From the NCBI GenBank assembly GCA_052093225.1, contig JBQDDG010000016.1, positions 1 to 64,000 on the forward strand: 64,000 nt of DNA. The letters are read 5' to 3'. Within the stretch, counting starts at the first letter, position 1. Every line of letters starts with the position of its first letter. Origin of the DNA: JB111 sp052093225 (GTDB lineage: Bacteria; Actinomycetota; Actinomycetes; Actinomycetales; Actinomycetaceae). Positions 1 to 9,060 of the stretch are shown one piece after another. The notes below the pieces were generated by a model that was not told where the DNA came from, did no database searches, and saw nothing but the letters and a program-made list of their open reading frames with translations. A program made the translations under genes and the position numbers.

Positions 1-87
1 GACGAACCGCAATCTCGACGACGACGAACCGCAATCTCGACGACGACGAACCGCAATCTCGACGACGACGAACCGCACCCTCGACGA
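1..87. repeat. 22-bp tandem repeat, four copies
   Basis: Three exact copies and one degenerate fourth copy of a 22-bp unit beginning GACGAACCGCAATCTCGAC start at bases 1, 23, 45 and 67. The array probably extends left of the window. A 22-bp period moves through all three reading frames, so it is unlikely to be coding. No gene is visible between it and the start codon at 230. Function is unknown; an intergenic minisatellite or a cluster of protein-binding sites would both fit. Confidence 0.85.
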
Positions 88-126
88 TCCCTCCCGCAGG
101 CGCACCGACGGTGCGGCGTTTTGCGG

Positions 127-155
127 TTGCCCCGCCCACGGTGTCCTGGTTTACT
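127..155 (+). promoter_or_regulatory. Candidate promoter for the 230-2291 gene pair
   Basis: TTGCCC (127-132) and TTTACT (150-155) are separated by 17 bases, a reasonable housekeeping-sigma spacing, about 75 bases ahead of the start codon at 230. Each hexamer is only a partial consensus match, so this is a weak prediction by eye. Confidence 0.3.
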
Positions 156-229
156 GCGTCATAACTCGGTCCCGCACGTGTGCCCGGCGGGACCACCGGC
201 GCACCACCCCGAGGCAGGTAGACGCGTAG

Positions 230-1546
230 ATGCGTTCACGGACCACGAGCACCACCGCAGCCCACGACCCCTCCCGCTTGAGCGGCCCCGCGCCACGACG
301 ACGATGGCGGAACCTGACCTCCCGGACCGCCGCCGCCCTCGCCGGCGCCGCGATGCTCGGCACGATGGCCGTCGCGCCCGCCGGTGCGCGGTCCACGGGC
401 GGTGAGGTGGGCGGCACGGGCGAGGAGTACTTCCTGTCCAACAGCATCACGACCGTCGGCGAGATGGAGTTCGCCTACGGGCGGTCGGGCGACCGGCTCT
501 ACGTGGGCGACTGGGACGGCGACGGCAGCGACTCGCTCGCGGTGCGGCGCGGACGCCAGTACTTCCTGCGCAACTCGCTCGACGCCGGGCCCGCGCACCA
601 GGTCGTCGCGTTCGGGACCGCCGACGACACCACGTACGTCGGCGACTGGGACGGCGACGGACGGGACTCGCTCGCCGTCCGCCGGGGCTCGGTGTTCTAC
701 ATCCGCAACGCTGCCGGCTCGGGAGGCCACGACGCCGCCGTGAGCTACGGCCGCGCCGGTGACGACGTCCTCATCGGTGACTGGGACCGCAACGGGCGCG
801 ACGACATGGCCGTGCGCCGCGGCAACACGTACTTCTTCCGGACCACGCCCGGGGACGGTCCCGCCGACCGGGTGGCGACGTACGGGCGGGTGGGCGACGA
901 GGTCCTCGTCGGCGACTGGAACGCCGACGGGTTCGACACCCTCGGCGTACGGCGCGGTAACTCCTTCTTCCTGCGCAACGCCATCAGCACCGGCGTCGCC
1001 GACATCACCGTGGACTACGGGCGGGCGAACGACGTCACGCTCGTGGGCGACTGGGACGGCAACGGCACCGACACGCTCGGCATCCGCCGCCCGCCGCCCC
1101 CGCCCCCTCCGCCGCCGCAGCCCACCCAGTACCCGATCGCGTCGTACGGGACGCTGCGCACCGGCCAGCCGGCGCACCACGTGGTGCACTCCGACGCCGT
1201 CCGGGAGCGGACGCTGCGCCTGCCGGGCTTCGACCTCTGGCTCACGCCCCGCACCGAGTTCGACTGGCCATGGGCGGTCCCGAACTCCGGCAACACCGCC
1301 GGGATCGTCGCCGAGGCGTTCTGGTTCGCGCCAGGTGACTACAGCCGGATGGTCGCGAAGGTCGACCGGTGGGAGGGCTACGACCCCTCGCTGCCGCTGA
1401 GCCGCATGAACTACACGCGCCAGCTGCGGGGCACGGACGTCGCCGGCCAGAACGCGTGGGTCTACGTGGCCACGCCCTGGCGGGTGGCGTACGCGCACGA
1501 CATCGGGTGGATCGTCCGCAGCGGCGACTACGTCAACAGGTACTGA
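230..1546 (+). CDS. Secreted DWDGDG-repeat protein with C-terminal gamma-glutamylcyclotransferase-like domain
   Basis: The 438-residue protein has a long basic N-terminus followed by a hydrophobic export segment ending near AGA (about residue 53). Residues about 63-286 hold five repeats of about 46 residues with the pattern YGR..D.V.VGDWDGDG.D.LAVRRG..YFLRN. The acidic DxDGDGxD loops look like the calcium-binding loops of FG-GAP/VCBS-type beta-propeller repeats. A run of about ten prolines links this to residues 300-438, which match the AIG2/gamma-glutamylcyclotransferase fold: YGTLRTGQ near residue 305, a candidate catalytic Glu in GIVAEAFWF, and VDRWEGY. The ATG at 230 has a GAGGCAGG ribosome site. 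It is probably co-transcribed with the next gene 10 bases on. Export and repeats are clear; enzymatic activity outside the cell is inference. The same repeat ends the subtilase at 34809-38237. Confidence 0.85.
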   Translation: MRSRTTSTTAAHDPSRLSGPAPRRRWRNLTSRTAAALAGAAMLGTMAVAPAGARSTGGEVGGTGEEYFLSNSITTVGEMEFAYGRSGDRLYVGDWDGDGSDSLAVRRGRQYFLRNSLDAGPAHQVVAFGTADDTTYVGDWDGDGRDSLAVRRGSVFYIRNAAGSGGHDAAVSYGRAGDDVLIGDWDRNGRDDMAVRRGNTYFFRTTPGDGPADRVATYGRVGDEVLVGDWNADGFDTLGVRRGNSFFLRNAISTGVADITVDYGRANDVTLVGDWDGNGTDTLGIRRPPPPPPPPPQPTQYPIASYGTLRTGQPAHHVVHSDAVRERTLRLPGFDLWLTPRTEFDWPWAVPNSGNTAGIVAEAFWFAPGDYSRMVAKVDRWEGYDPSLPLSRMNYTRQLRGTDVAGQNAWVYVATPWRVAYAHDIGWIVRSGDYVNRY

Positions 1547-1556
1547 GGGGCGAGAC

Positions 1557-2291
1557 ATGCGATCGATCACCAGGACCCTTCTCGTCGGCGGAGCCGCGCT
1601 CGGCATCGGCCTCCCGGCCGGATTCGCTCTGACCTACGACGCGGGCCCCGCCCGCACCACACCGGTGGACGACGCCGGCGACCCGGTGCCGCTCTCGCTC
1701 GCCGAGGACGTCCCGGACGCCGCGGGGTCCCTCCTGCCCGACGGCGTCGCGACGACGACGGGCGACCTGCCCGCCGCGGCCGGGTCGGCACCGGACAGCT
1801 CCACCGACGGCGCGGACGCCGCCGACGGGCTCGTCGGGGACCACCTGCTGCGCGACGTGGGCGAGGTCGCCGGCCTCTCCGACGACGCGGGCGAGCCCCT
1901 GTTCGAGATGGTCGTCAGCTCGATCGAGACCACCGAGACCTGCCCGAGCCGGATCGAGGAACAGTTCGAGCCGGTCAACGGGCGCTTCCTCGTCGTCGAG
2001 GTCACCGCCGCGATGGCGCAGGCCGCGGGCGCGGAGCACGCGAACCCAGAGGAGGTGTTCGTCCCGCTCGCCGCGGACTTCTTCACGGTCCTCGGTCCGG
2101 ACGGCGCCGAGCAGCCCGGCACGCTGACCGAGGCGTCCTGGTCCTGCTTCACGACCGACGAGCTCGTCGCCCCCTCGCTCGTCCCGGGGGAGACCGACTC
2201 CGGGTACGTGGTCCTCGACGTCGCCGAGGAGCACGGGACGCTCGTCTACGACCCCTCGGGCACCGGCAGCGGCTGGGCCTGGGAGTACTGA
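1557..2291 (+). CDS. Exported protein, DUF4352/MPT63-like
   Basis: The 244-residue protein has an N-terminal hydrophobic segment (LLVGGAALGIGLPAGFAL) consistent with a signal peptide or anchor, then a low-complexity acidic stretch to about residue 100. The C-terminal part has the alternating beta-strand pattern of DUF4352/Telokin-like proteins: NGRFLVVEVTA, FFTVLGPDG, then LVPGETDSGYVVLDV. Its ATG lies 10 bases after the preceding stop, and the GAGGGG ribosome site overlaps that stop, so the two genes form an operon. The family assignment rests on pattern only; the molecular role is unknown. Confidence 0.7.
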   Translation: MRSITRTLLVGGAALGIGLPAGFALTYDAGPARTTPVDDAGDPVPLSLAEDVPDAAGSLLPDGVATTTGDLPAAAGSAPDSSTDGADAADGLVGDHLLRDVGEVAGLSDDAGEPLFEMVVSSIETTETCPSRIEEQFEPVNGRFLVVEVTAAMAQAAGAEHANPEEVFVPLAADFFTVLGPDGAEQPGTLTEASWSCFTTDELVAPSLVPGETDSGYVVLDVAEEHGTLVYDPSGTGSGWAWEY

Positions 2292-2310
2292 CCTCCCGCC
2301 CGTCGCTGCG

Positions 2311-2916
2311 TCAGAGCCAGCCGCGCTCCTGCGCGGTGCGGGCGGCCTGTGCCCGCGTGCTCGTCCCCGTCTTGCCGATGGCGGAGGACAGGTAGTTGCG
2401 CACGGTGCCGGGGGAGAGGAACACGGACTGGGCGATCTCGGAGACGGGGGCGCCGTCGAGCGCGGCGCGCAGGATGTCGCGCTCGCGGTCGGACAGCGGG
2501 TTGGCCCCGGCGGCGAGGGACTCCGAGGCGAGCGACGGGTCGACGACGCGCAGGCCGTCGTGGACCTTGCGGACGGCCTCCGCGAGCTCGCCGGCCGGCG
2601 TGTCCTTGACGACGAAGCCGCTCGCCCCCGCCTCGAGGGCGCGCCGGAGGTAGCCCGGGCGGCCGAAGGTCGTGACGATGAGCGACCGCGTGGTGGGCAG
2701 GTCGCGGGCGAGCGCGCGGGCGCTCTCGATGCCGTCGAGCCCGGGCATCTCGATGTCGAGGAGGCAGACGTCGGCCACGGAGTCACGGGCCGCCTCGACC
2801 ACCTCGTCGCCGCTGCCGACCTGGGCGACGACCTCGATGTCCGGCTCCAGGTCGAGCAACGCCGCCATCGCGCCGCGGACGAGGGCCTGGTCGTCGGCCA
2901 GCAGCACGCGGATCAC
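2311..2916 (-). CDS. NarL/DesR-type response regulator
   Basis: The 201-residue protein has an N-terminal receiver domain (ADDQALVRGAM, phosphoacceptor Asp in CLLDIEMPG near residue 54, conserved Lys in VVKDTPAGEL) and a C-terminal LuxR-type helix-turn-helix (LSDRERDILRAALDGAPVSEIAQ.VFLSPGTVRNYLS). It starts with GTG, and GTGA overlaps the stop of the histidine kinase, so the two are translationally coupled. It probably controls the exporter genes upstream in the same operon, as DesR-like regulators do. The inducing signal is not visible from sequence. Confidence 0.93.
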   Translation of the reverse strand: MIRVLLADDQALVRGAMAALLDLEPDIEVVAQVGSGDEVVEAARDSVADVCLLDIEMPGLDGIESARALARDLPTTRSLIVTTFGRPGYLRRALEAGASGFVVKDTPAGELAEAVRKVHDGLRVVDPSLASESLAAGANPLSDRERDILRAALDGAPVSEIAQSVFLSPGTVRNYLSSAIGKTGTSTRAQAARTAQERGWL

Positions 2917-4265
2917 AGCCGCACCTCCAGCCGGGTACCCGTCGCTCGGGCCGCTCTCTCGTTCGCCGGCCCGAGATCGACGACGGCGTCGACCGCGCCG
3001 GGACCGCTTGCGCCCGGACCGCTCGCCCCGGTCCCGTTCGCCCCGGGACCGCTTGCGCCGGTGCGGGCGTGGACGGCGCCGTCCGGGGCGGGACCGAGCT
3101 CGACGGAGCCGCCCGCCTGGGCGACGCGCTCACGCAGCCCGCGCAACCCGTTGCCCTCGCGGCCGCCCGAGAATCCCCGTCCGTCGTCGGTCACGGTCAG
3201 CCAGTCCTCGCCCCACGCCACCGTGCAGCGCGACGCCCCGGAGTGCCGCACGACGTTCGTCACCGCCTCGCGCAGTGCCCAGGCGAACGTGATGCGGTGG
3301 CGCGGGTCGACGACGTCGTGGTCGTCCGGGAGGTCGGCCTCGATGCCCGCGCCGGCGAGCGCGGTGGCCGCGGCCTCGAGCTCGTCGGTGAGCCGGGCCA
3401 CCCGCAGGCCGGCCACGGTCGCCCGGATCTCGGCCAGCGACTGCCGGGACAGGGAACGCACCTGGGCCATCTCCTGCTTCGCGCGATCCGGGTCGAGGTC
3501 GACGAGCCGCTCGGCCAGCTCGGACTTCACGGTGATGACGGTGAGCGAGTGGCCCAGCACGTCGTGGACGTCGCGGGCCACGCGCTCGCGCTCCTCCGTG
3601 AGGGCGAGCTCCGTGCGCAGCCGGCGCTGGCGGGCGGACCGTTCGTCCAGGACGGCGGGGATGAAGCAGGCGACGGCCACGAGCATGATGATCGGGCCGT
3701 AGATCCACCAGGGGCCGTCGTCCGGATCGGTGAGTCCCGGCACGATCAGGGGCGGGACGGTGGCCACGAAGACTGCGGCCGCCGTGACGAGTACGGCCGC
3801 CAGGCGCGGCAGGCAGAAGATCGACAGTGCGACGACGTAGGTGTTCATCGCCATCGTGTTGTAGCCGAGGGAGGGCGTGACCGCGGCGATGATGGCCACG
3901 AGGACGACGAGATAGCGGATGCCGTGGCGGCGGCGCGTCAGCCCGGGCTCGACCGGCAACGTGCGGAACGCCCACCCGTAGATGAGGGCGAACGCGCCGA
4001 TGAGGACGAGATCGAGCGCCTGCAGCCAGACCGGTCCGACGAGCTCGAAGACGGCGATGACCGGGAAGACGAGGAAGATCAGCCAGATCACGGCCATGAG
4101 CCAGCCGATGTTGTCCCACGGGTCCAGATCGTCGGAGTCGGAGTCCCGGTCCGCGGACGTCGTGTCGTCCGGACCGGTGAGGTCGGCGCCGGACGGCAGG
4201 TCGCTCGCGCGAGGGAGGTCCGTGCCCGTGCCCGCGTCCGTGCGGTCCGTCGCCTGGTGGGTCAC
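2913..4265 (-). CDS. Sensor histidine kinase, DesK/HPK7 family
   Basis: I chose the GTG at 4265 because it forms a GTGA overlap with the permease stop; an upstream ATG at 4325 would overlap the permease by 64 bases. The 450-residue product has an acidic N-terminal tail, about five to six transmembrane segments (residues about 55-210), a dimerisation/phosphoacceptor domain with His in ERVARDVHDVLGHSL, and an HATPase domain (EAVTNVVRHSGA, DDGRGF, GNGLRGLRERV). A low-complexity Gly/Ala/Ser/Pro repeat (GASGPGA-type) interrupts the last HATPase strands near residue 420. It should phosphorylate the adjacent regulator. The ligand or membrane cue is unknown. Confidence 0.92.
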   Translation of the reverse strand: MTHQATDRTDAGTGTDLPRASDLPSGADLTGPDDTTSADRDSDSDDLDPWDNIGWLMAVIWLIFLVFPVIAVFELVGPVWLQALDLVLIGAFALIYGWAFRTLPVEPGLTRRRHGIRYLVVLVAIIAAVTPSLGYNTMAMNTYVVALSIFCLPRLAAVLVTAAAVFVATVPPLIVPGLTDPDDGPWWIYGPIIMLVAVACFIPAVLDERSARQRRLRTELALTEERERVARDVHDVLGHSLTVITVKSELAERLVDLDPDRAKQEMAQVRSLSRQSLAEIRATVAGLRVARLTDELEAAATALAGAGIEADLPDDHDVVDPRHRITFAWALREAVTNVVRHSGASRCTVAWGEDWLTVTDDGRGFSGGREGNGLRGLRERVAQAGGSVELGPAPDGAVHARTGASGPGANGTGASGPGASGPGAVDAVVDLGPANERAARATGTRLEVRL

Positions 4266-5026
4266 TGCCGCGCCCGACCGCGTCGGACGCTCCACACCGC
4301 CAGCGTCGCGAAGATGATCGTCCACACCACGAGGTTAACGATCGGCACCCAGAGGGGCTCGGCAGGGCCGGGATCCGCCCCGGTGGTCGCGAGCGGCACG
4401 CCGTCGGTGACGGGCCACCGTGCGAGCGAGACATAGCCGTACATCGGGGTGAACTTCGCGATCTGCAGCATGATGCCGGACAGCGGGAAGAAGACGTTGC
4501 CGAGGAAGGCGAGGACGACGAGCAGGCCGGAGGCCGCGCCCACCGCTCCCTCGCTGCGGAAGATCTGGCCCACCGTGAGGCCGAAGAACGCGAACGCCAC
4601 GGCGCCGACGACGATGACGAGGGCGGACAGTGCCCACGCGGCCGCTTCGCCCTCGGCGCTGGTGAGCGCGCCGAGCACGTAGATGATCGCCACCGGGACG
4701 AGGGAGAGGGTCAGCGCGACCGACGACTTGACCGCGACGAACCCGGCGTCCGTCATCGGGGTGAGGCCGAGCTGGCGGCCCCAGCCCTGCATCCGCTCGA
4801 CGGCGGCGGTGCCGCCCAGGCTCGTGGTGGCCGTGACGGCGCCGTAGGCCGCCATCGCGATCATCACCGTCATCGCGACGTTCCCGCGCGCGAGCTCGAG
4901 GTCGCCGTACGCCTGGACGGCACCGAAGATGACGTAGAGGACCGCCGGCAGGACGGCGACGAAGAAGATGGTGGTGACGTCGCGGGTGAGCCGTGCCATC
5001 TCGATGCGGTAGTACGTGGCGTTCAT
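4262..5026 (-). CDS. ABC-2 type exporter permease
   Basis: The 254-residue integral membrane protein has about six hydrophobic segments and the layout of DrrB/ABC-2 permeases (N-terminal cytosolic helix, FFVAVLPAVLYVIFGAV, C-terminal VPIVNLVVWTIIFATLAVWSV). The ATG at 5026 overlaps the ATPase stop as ATGA. With the ATPase it would form a homo- or heteromeric exporter. In related loci of this layout the substrate is often an antimicrobial or lipid, but nothing here identifies it. Confidence 0.9.
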   Translation of the reverse strand: MNATYYRIEMARLTRDVTTIFFVAVLPAVLYVIFGAVQAYGDLELARGNVAMTVMIAMAAYGAVTATTSLGGTAAVERMQGWGRQLGLTPMTDAGFVAVKSSVALTLSLVPVAIIYVLGALTSAEGEAAAWALSALVIVVGAVAFAFFGLTVGQIFRSEGAVGAASGLLVVLAFLGNVFFPLSGIMLQIAKFTPMYGYVSLARWPVTDGVPLATTGADPGPAEPLWVPIVNLVVWTIIFATLAVWSVRRGRARQ

Positions 5027-6078
5027 CGTCTCGCTCCGATCTCGTCGGTGGGGGTGGCCGACCCCGCCGCGGCATCGTCGGTCCCACCGCCCCCGCTGCC
5101 GGGGGCCGCCGCTGCGTCCCCACGTGCTGATCCGTCCGCGCGTGCTGCCGAGTCCGCGTCGGTGATGGTGACGAACGCGTTCTCGAGCGAGCCGGTCGTG
5201 ATCTCGAGATCGTGTCCGCCGAGCTCGGTGAGCAGCAGGAGCGCGACGGCGTCGGAGTCGGCGGCAGTCACGGTGAGGCGACTCCCGTTCGTCCGGACGG
5301 CGGAGACGCCCGGACGGGAGCGAAGGTCGGCCGCGACGGTCTCGAGCCGCTCCGGGGCGACGTCGGCCGTCACGGTGCGCCCGCTCGCTCGCGTGCGGAT
5401 CTCCGCGGTGGTGCCGTCGGCGACGATCCGGCCGGCGTTCACCATGACGATGCGGTCCGCGAACGCGTCCGCCTCCTCGAGGTAGTGGGTGGCGAAGAGG
5501 ATGGTGCGCCCGGCGTCGGCGTCGGCGTGCATGGTCGCCCAGAACTCGCGGCGCGCGGTGACGTCCATCCCCGCGGTGGGCTCGTCGAGGACGATGAGGT
5601 CCGGGTCGGGCAGGAGCGCGAGCGCGAAGCGGAGGCGCTGCTGCTCGCCGCCGGAGCACTTGGCGATCTTGCGCCGGGCGATCGCGGCGATGCCGGCTCG
5701 CTCCATCACGTCGTCGACGGGCTCGTGCACCTCGAAGGTCGACGCGATGAGCGTGACGGTCTCGCGGACGGTGAGGTCGCGCAGGAGCCCGCCGGACTGG
5801 AGCACCGCGGAGACCCGCCCCGCCGCGACCGCCTGGCGGGGCGTGGCCCCGAACACGCGGGCAGTGCCGGCGCTCGCCTCGGTGAGGCCGAGGACGATGT
5901 CGAGGGTCGTCGTCTTGCCCGCCCCGTTGGGGCCGAGGAAGGCGACGACCTCACCCTGACCGACCGTGAGCTCGAGGCCGTCGACGGCGCGGACGAGACG
6001 GTCACCGGCCCCGAACGCCTTGTGCAGCCCGGAGATCTCGACGGCCGGCGGTGGTGCGGCGGTGGCTGGTGTGCTCAT
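5023..6078 (-). CDS. ABC exporter ATP-binding subunit, DrrA/CcmA type
   Basis: The 351-residue protein has Walker A GPNGAGKTTT, signature CSGGEQQRLR, Walker B DLIVLDEPTAGMD and the H-loop in LFATHYLEEADAFADR. A C-terminal accessory domain (about 230-310) and a low-complexity tail follow. The ATG at 6078 (MSTPATAAPPP) precedes the conserved domain by only about 12 residues; upstream in-frame codons look non-coding. It is the first gene of the four-gene operon ATPase-permease-kinase-regulator. Confidence 0.9.
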   Translation of the reverse strand: MSTPATAAPPPAVEISGLHKAFGAGDRLVRAVDGLELTVGQGEVVAFLGPNGAGKTTTLDIVLGLTEASAGTARVFGATPRQAVAAGRVSAVLQSGGLLRDLTVRETVTLIASTFEVHEPVDDVMERAGIAAIARRKIAKCSGGEQQRLRFALALLPDPDLIVLDEPTAGMDVTARREFWATMHADADAGRTILFATHYLEEADAFADRIVMVNAGRIVADGTTAEIRTRASGRTVTADVAPERLETVAADLRSRPGVSAVRTNGSRLTVTAADSDAVALLLLTELGGHDLEITTGSLENAFVTITDADSAARADGSARGDAAAAPGSGGGGTDDAAAGSATPTDEIGARR

Positions 6079-6156
6079 GCGGTCAGCATCGCCGGGCCGG
6101 GCGCGCGTGCACGAGGGGGCGTTGTCACGAGCCCGGTGTGACACCTGTCAGTGCGA

Positions 6157-6933
6157 CTACCTGGTGCGGGGCCGGAACTCGATCCAGCAGCGCTCGCTGC
6201 CACGGACGAGCAGGCCGTGCCGGTGGCGGGGGTCGGCGGCCGGCGCGGCGTGGAGCCACCAGCGGCCGGAGGGAGGGAGTCGGTGCGACCTCCCCGAGGT
6301 GTATCCGTTCTTCGTCGTGCGCACCACGGTCCTGGGTCGGGCGGTCCAGGCCGACCCGTCCGCGCCCGTCCAGGTCATCCGTGCTTCCCCCTTGATCGCC
6401 AACCCCACGTTCACCGGGACGGCGGGACCGAGCGAGCCGGTGTCGGCCTCGCGCAGGCGGCGCCGCCTATTCCTGGACGGGACCGGGGTCAGCCCCCCGA
6501 CGCCGAGGGTGGCGGCGGCCAGCGCGAGGCCGACGAGGCCGAGCCCGGTGCGCACGAGGGCGGGCGACTCGTCCGTCACGTGACCGTCCGCCGTGACCCA
6601 GGCCTGGATGCTGGCCCCCACCTGGGGGGCCTCGCGGCACTTCTCGAGCGTGCCGCTCCCGGGTGGCACGTCCGACGACCAGGCCAGGGTGACCTCGTAC
6701 CGGGGGATCGCGTCGCGCCGGCAGCTCCCGATCCGCTCCACCCGGTCCACCTGCGCCGTGACCTCCTCGACGCGGCCGAGCAGATGGTCGGCGCCCGTCT
6801 TCTCGAACGCCGCCCAGAGACCGAGCGGGAGCACGGTGAGCAGGACGGCCACCGCTGCGGCCACGAACCACTGGCGGCGATCATGGCCCCCGGCGTCCGC
6901 CGCCCGCAGCGCGGCGATCTCGTCGGGGTTCAT
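6157..6933 (-). CDS. Two-TM membrane protein of unknown function
   Basis: The 258-residue protein has a short acidic N-terminus, a membrane segment at about residues 22-45, an outer region of about 75 residues with two cysteines (GSCRRD and LEKCREA), a second membrane segment at about 128-150 and a basic cytosolic tail. I do not recognise a named family; the topology resembles DUF3592-like proteins. It lies 78 bases ahead of the exporter operon on the same strand and could share transcription with it. A TAGGAT-like -10 element occurs near 6992-6998. Confidence 0.7.
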   Translation of the reverse strand: MNPDEIAALRAADAGGHDRRQWFVAAAVAVLLTVLPLGLWAAFEKTGADHLLGRVEEVTAQVDRVERIGSCRRDAIPRYEVTLAWSSDVPPGSGTLEKCREAPQVGASIQAWVTADGHVTDESPALVRTGLGLVGLALAAATLGVGGLTPVPSRNRRRRLREADTGSLGPAVPVNVGLAIKGEARMTWTGADGSAWTARPRTVVRTTKNGYTSGRSHRLPPSGRWWLHAAPAADPRHRHGLLVRGSERCWIEFRPRTR

Positions 6934-7102
6934 GCGTCCGGCATGCGTGGCGTGGCGGCGACGCGCACGCCGGCAGGGAGTGTCACGCCGGATATCCTAC
7001 GAGCGCGGCGACCGTGCTGCGCCGTCCTCACCGGGCTGGGTGGGCGCACCGTGCCGCGGCCCGTCGGTCGCGCCGGGCCGGGCGCCGTCGCAGGTGGCGC
7101 CG

Positions 7103-8161
7103 TCAGTCGGCGGGGCCCTCCAGCAGGTCGGTGAGGATCTGAAGGAAGCGTGCGGGCCGCTCCAGGTGGGGGCTGTGTCCGACCCCGGTCAGGACGATCG
7201 CCTCGAGCTCCCCGCCGGCCTCGGCGAAGGCGGTGAGGACCGCGCGGGTCTGGGCGACCATCGGCTGCGGCGGGTAGACGTCCTCGCCCGGCCAGCCCGG
7301 CACGGCCCCGAGCCGGCCGAGGGTGCCGAGATCGAGCAGCGAGGTGTCGGAGACGATGACGTCGGCGTCCCCGCGCACCCACACCAGGGGGCCCACGCCC
7401 CGTACGGCGGCGAACGTCGAGAGGTCGTAGTACCTGGGCGAGAGCGCGTTGTTCATGCCGGACGTGCCCGGTGCGGTGCCCGGCCAGTTCTGTGACGGTC
7501 GCGTGTCGCCCGGGTAGTGAGCATCGCCGATACGGGTGGACAGGACGGAGTCGAGCAGGAGCTCCTCGTCCTCGACGACGGTCCCGGCGGCCACGTAGGT
7601 CTGCCGGAAGACGTTGAGCGGGGAGACGGGCGTGTCCGTCGAACGATCGCCCGCGGCGATCGCCGCCGCGAAGTCGGGGTTCGCCGTCCCGCCGCCCGAG
7701 CCGGCGAAGTCCGGCCAGTGCGGGGTGCCTGCCGCGTCCCTGGTCCCGCCGAACCCGTACGGGGACGCCGGAGCCTCGAGCAGCAGGCGGCCCACCCGGC
7801 CGGGGTGGTCGACGGCGAGCTGCATGACGACGCCCGCGCCGGCGGAATGGGCGACGACGTCGACCCGGTCCAGCCCGAGCGCGTCGAGCAGGGCGAGGAG
7901 GTCCTCGGAGAGGTTGCGCATGCCGCGCGTGGCGTCGATGGGCGCCGGCTCGGTGTCCCCGTACCCGCGCAGGTCCGGGGCGATGCCCCGCCACCCCGGC
8001 GGCAGCCGCTCGAGGAGGTGGTGGAAGAACGCCGAGGACGAGCAGTTGCCGTGCACGAGCAGGACCGTCCCGGCGCTCGCGGACCTCCCGCCCGGGTCCG
8101 TGTCCCGCACGTGGACGCGCAGACGGTCGGTCCCGACGTCGTAGCCGGTCACCTCGTTCAT
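7103..8161 (-). CDS. Alpha/beta hydrolase
   Basis: The 352-residue enzyme has an oxyanion motif VLLVHGNCSSS, nucleophile elbow AHSAGAG, a candidate acid in WVRGDADVIVSD and catalytic His in GVGHSPHLE. The ATG at 8161 overlaps the stop of the second hydrolase (ATGA). It is the last gene of the catabolic operon that starts at livJ. An extended cap region between residues about 150 and 270 suggests an ester, lactone or C-C bond substrate. The precise substrate is not deducible; the adjacent hydroxybutyrate dehydrogenase hints at hydroxyacid esters. Confidence 0.88.
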   Translation of the reverse strand: MNEVTGYDVGTDRLRVHVRDTDPGGRSASAGTVLLVHGNCSSSAFFHHLLERLPPGWRGIAPDLRGYGDTEPAPIDATRGMRNLSEDLLALLDALGLDRVDVVAHSAGAGVVMQLAVDHPGRVGRLLLEAPASPYGFGGTRDAAGTPHWPDFAGSGGGTANPDFAAAIAAGDRSTDTPVSPLNVFRQTYVAAGTVVEDEELLLDSVLSTRIGDAHYPGDTRPSQNWPGTAPGTSGMNNALSPRYYDLSTFAAVRGVGPLVWVRGDADVIVSDTSLLDLGTLGRLGAVPGWPGEDVYPPQPMVAQTRAVLTAFAEAGGELEAIVLTGVGHSPHLERPARFLQILTDLLEGPAD

Positions 8162-9060
8162 CGGGGTACCGCCTCCAGCAGCGGGACGAGGACGGCGGCG
8201 ATCTCGGCCGCCCCGGCGTCGGACATCACCACCGTGTAGTGGTTGCTGTCCTCGCTCCACACCACACGCAGGCCCGGGACGTCCTCGGCCCGGCGCCGCA
8301 CCTGCGCGGGCGAGTACATCGGCGCGCCGTCGAGGAGCCCGCGCGGGGAATGCACGAACGTCGTCGGGATCGTCTCCGTGCCGGGCGCATTGACGGCCGG
8401 CAGCAGCGTGTTCCCGCCGACGATCTCCGCCTGGTCGCCGAACAGCGCCTCGACCCGCGTGGCCGGCTCGAGCAGGCCGTCGGGACGCGCCGCGAGGTCG
8501 TGGTCGCTGTAGGCGTCGAACCGGGGGTCCTCGACCGACCCGAACACGGGGTGGGTCCGCCAGAAGTCCCGGTACTGCGCGGGTGTGGCGTAGGTCTGGG
8601 TGAGCCGTTCGGCCGCCGGGCCGAGGATCACGCGCATCGTCTCGTCCGGGTCCGCGCCGTCCGGCACCTCGAGCGGGAGGCCGCCGTCGACGAGCACGAG
8701 CTCCCGGACGAGCCCGGGGTGCCGGTGGGCGAGGACGACCGAGACGAAGGCGCCCATCGAGTGGCCGAGGACCAGCTGCGGGCCGCCGCCGAGGGAGTCG
8801 ACGAGACGCGCGACGTCGTCGGCGTGGGCGGCCAACCCGTAGGGCGCGCCGAGGTCGCGCGAGCGGCCGCGGCCCCGCAGGTCGGGGGCGACGACCCGGA
8901 CCCCCGGCAGGGCGTCCGCGAGCCATGCCCAGGCCGCGTGCGAGGACGTGACGCCGTGCAGCGCCACGAGCGTGGGGGCGCCGCCCGGGGCCTCCCACGT
9001 GTAGACGGCGAGCGGCCCGCCGGTGACGGCGACGTCGCTGCGCACCGGGTACCTGCTCAC
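8158..9060 (-). CDS. Alpha/beta hydrolase
   Basis: The 300-residue hydrolase has oxyanion segment LVALHGVTSS, DLRGRGRS, nucleophile elbow GHSMGAF and a likely catalytic His in SEDSNHYTVVMSD. The GTG at 9060 gives a GTGA overlap with the dehydrogenase stop. It is a paralogue only in fold of the following hydrolase; the sequences differ strongly outside the motifs. Two hydrolases in tandem suggest successive hydrolytic steps on one imported substrate, which is inference. Confidence 0.88.
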   Translation of the reverse strand: MSRYPVRSDVAVTGGPLAVYTWEAPGGAPTLVALHGVTSSHAAWAWLADALPGVRVVAPDLRGRGRSRDLGAPYGLAAHADDVARLVDSLGGGPQLVLGHSMGAFVSVVLAHRHPGLVRELVLVDGGLPLEVPDGADPDETMRVILGPAAERLTQTYATPAQYRDFWRTHPVFGSVEDPRFDAYSDHDLAARPDGLLEPATRVEALFGDQAEIVGGNTLLPAVNAPGTETIPTTFVHSPRGLLDGAPMYSPAQVRRRAEDVPGLRVVWSEDSNHYTVVMSDAGAAEIAAVLVPLLEAVPR

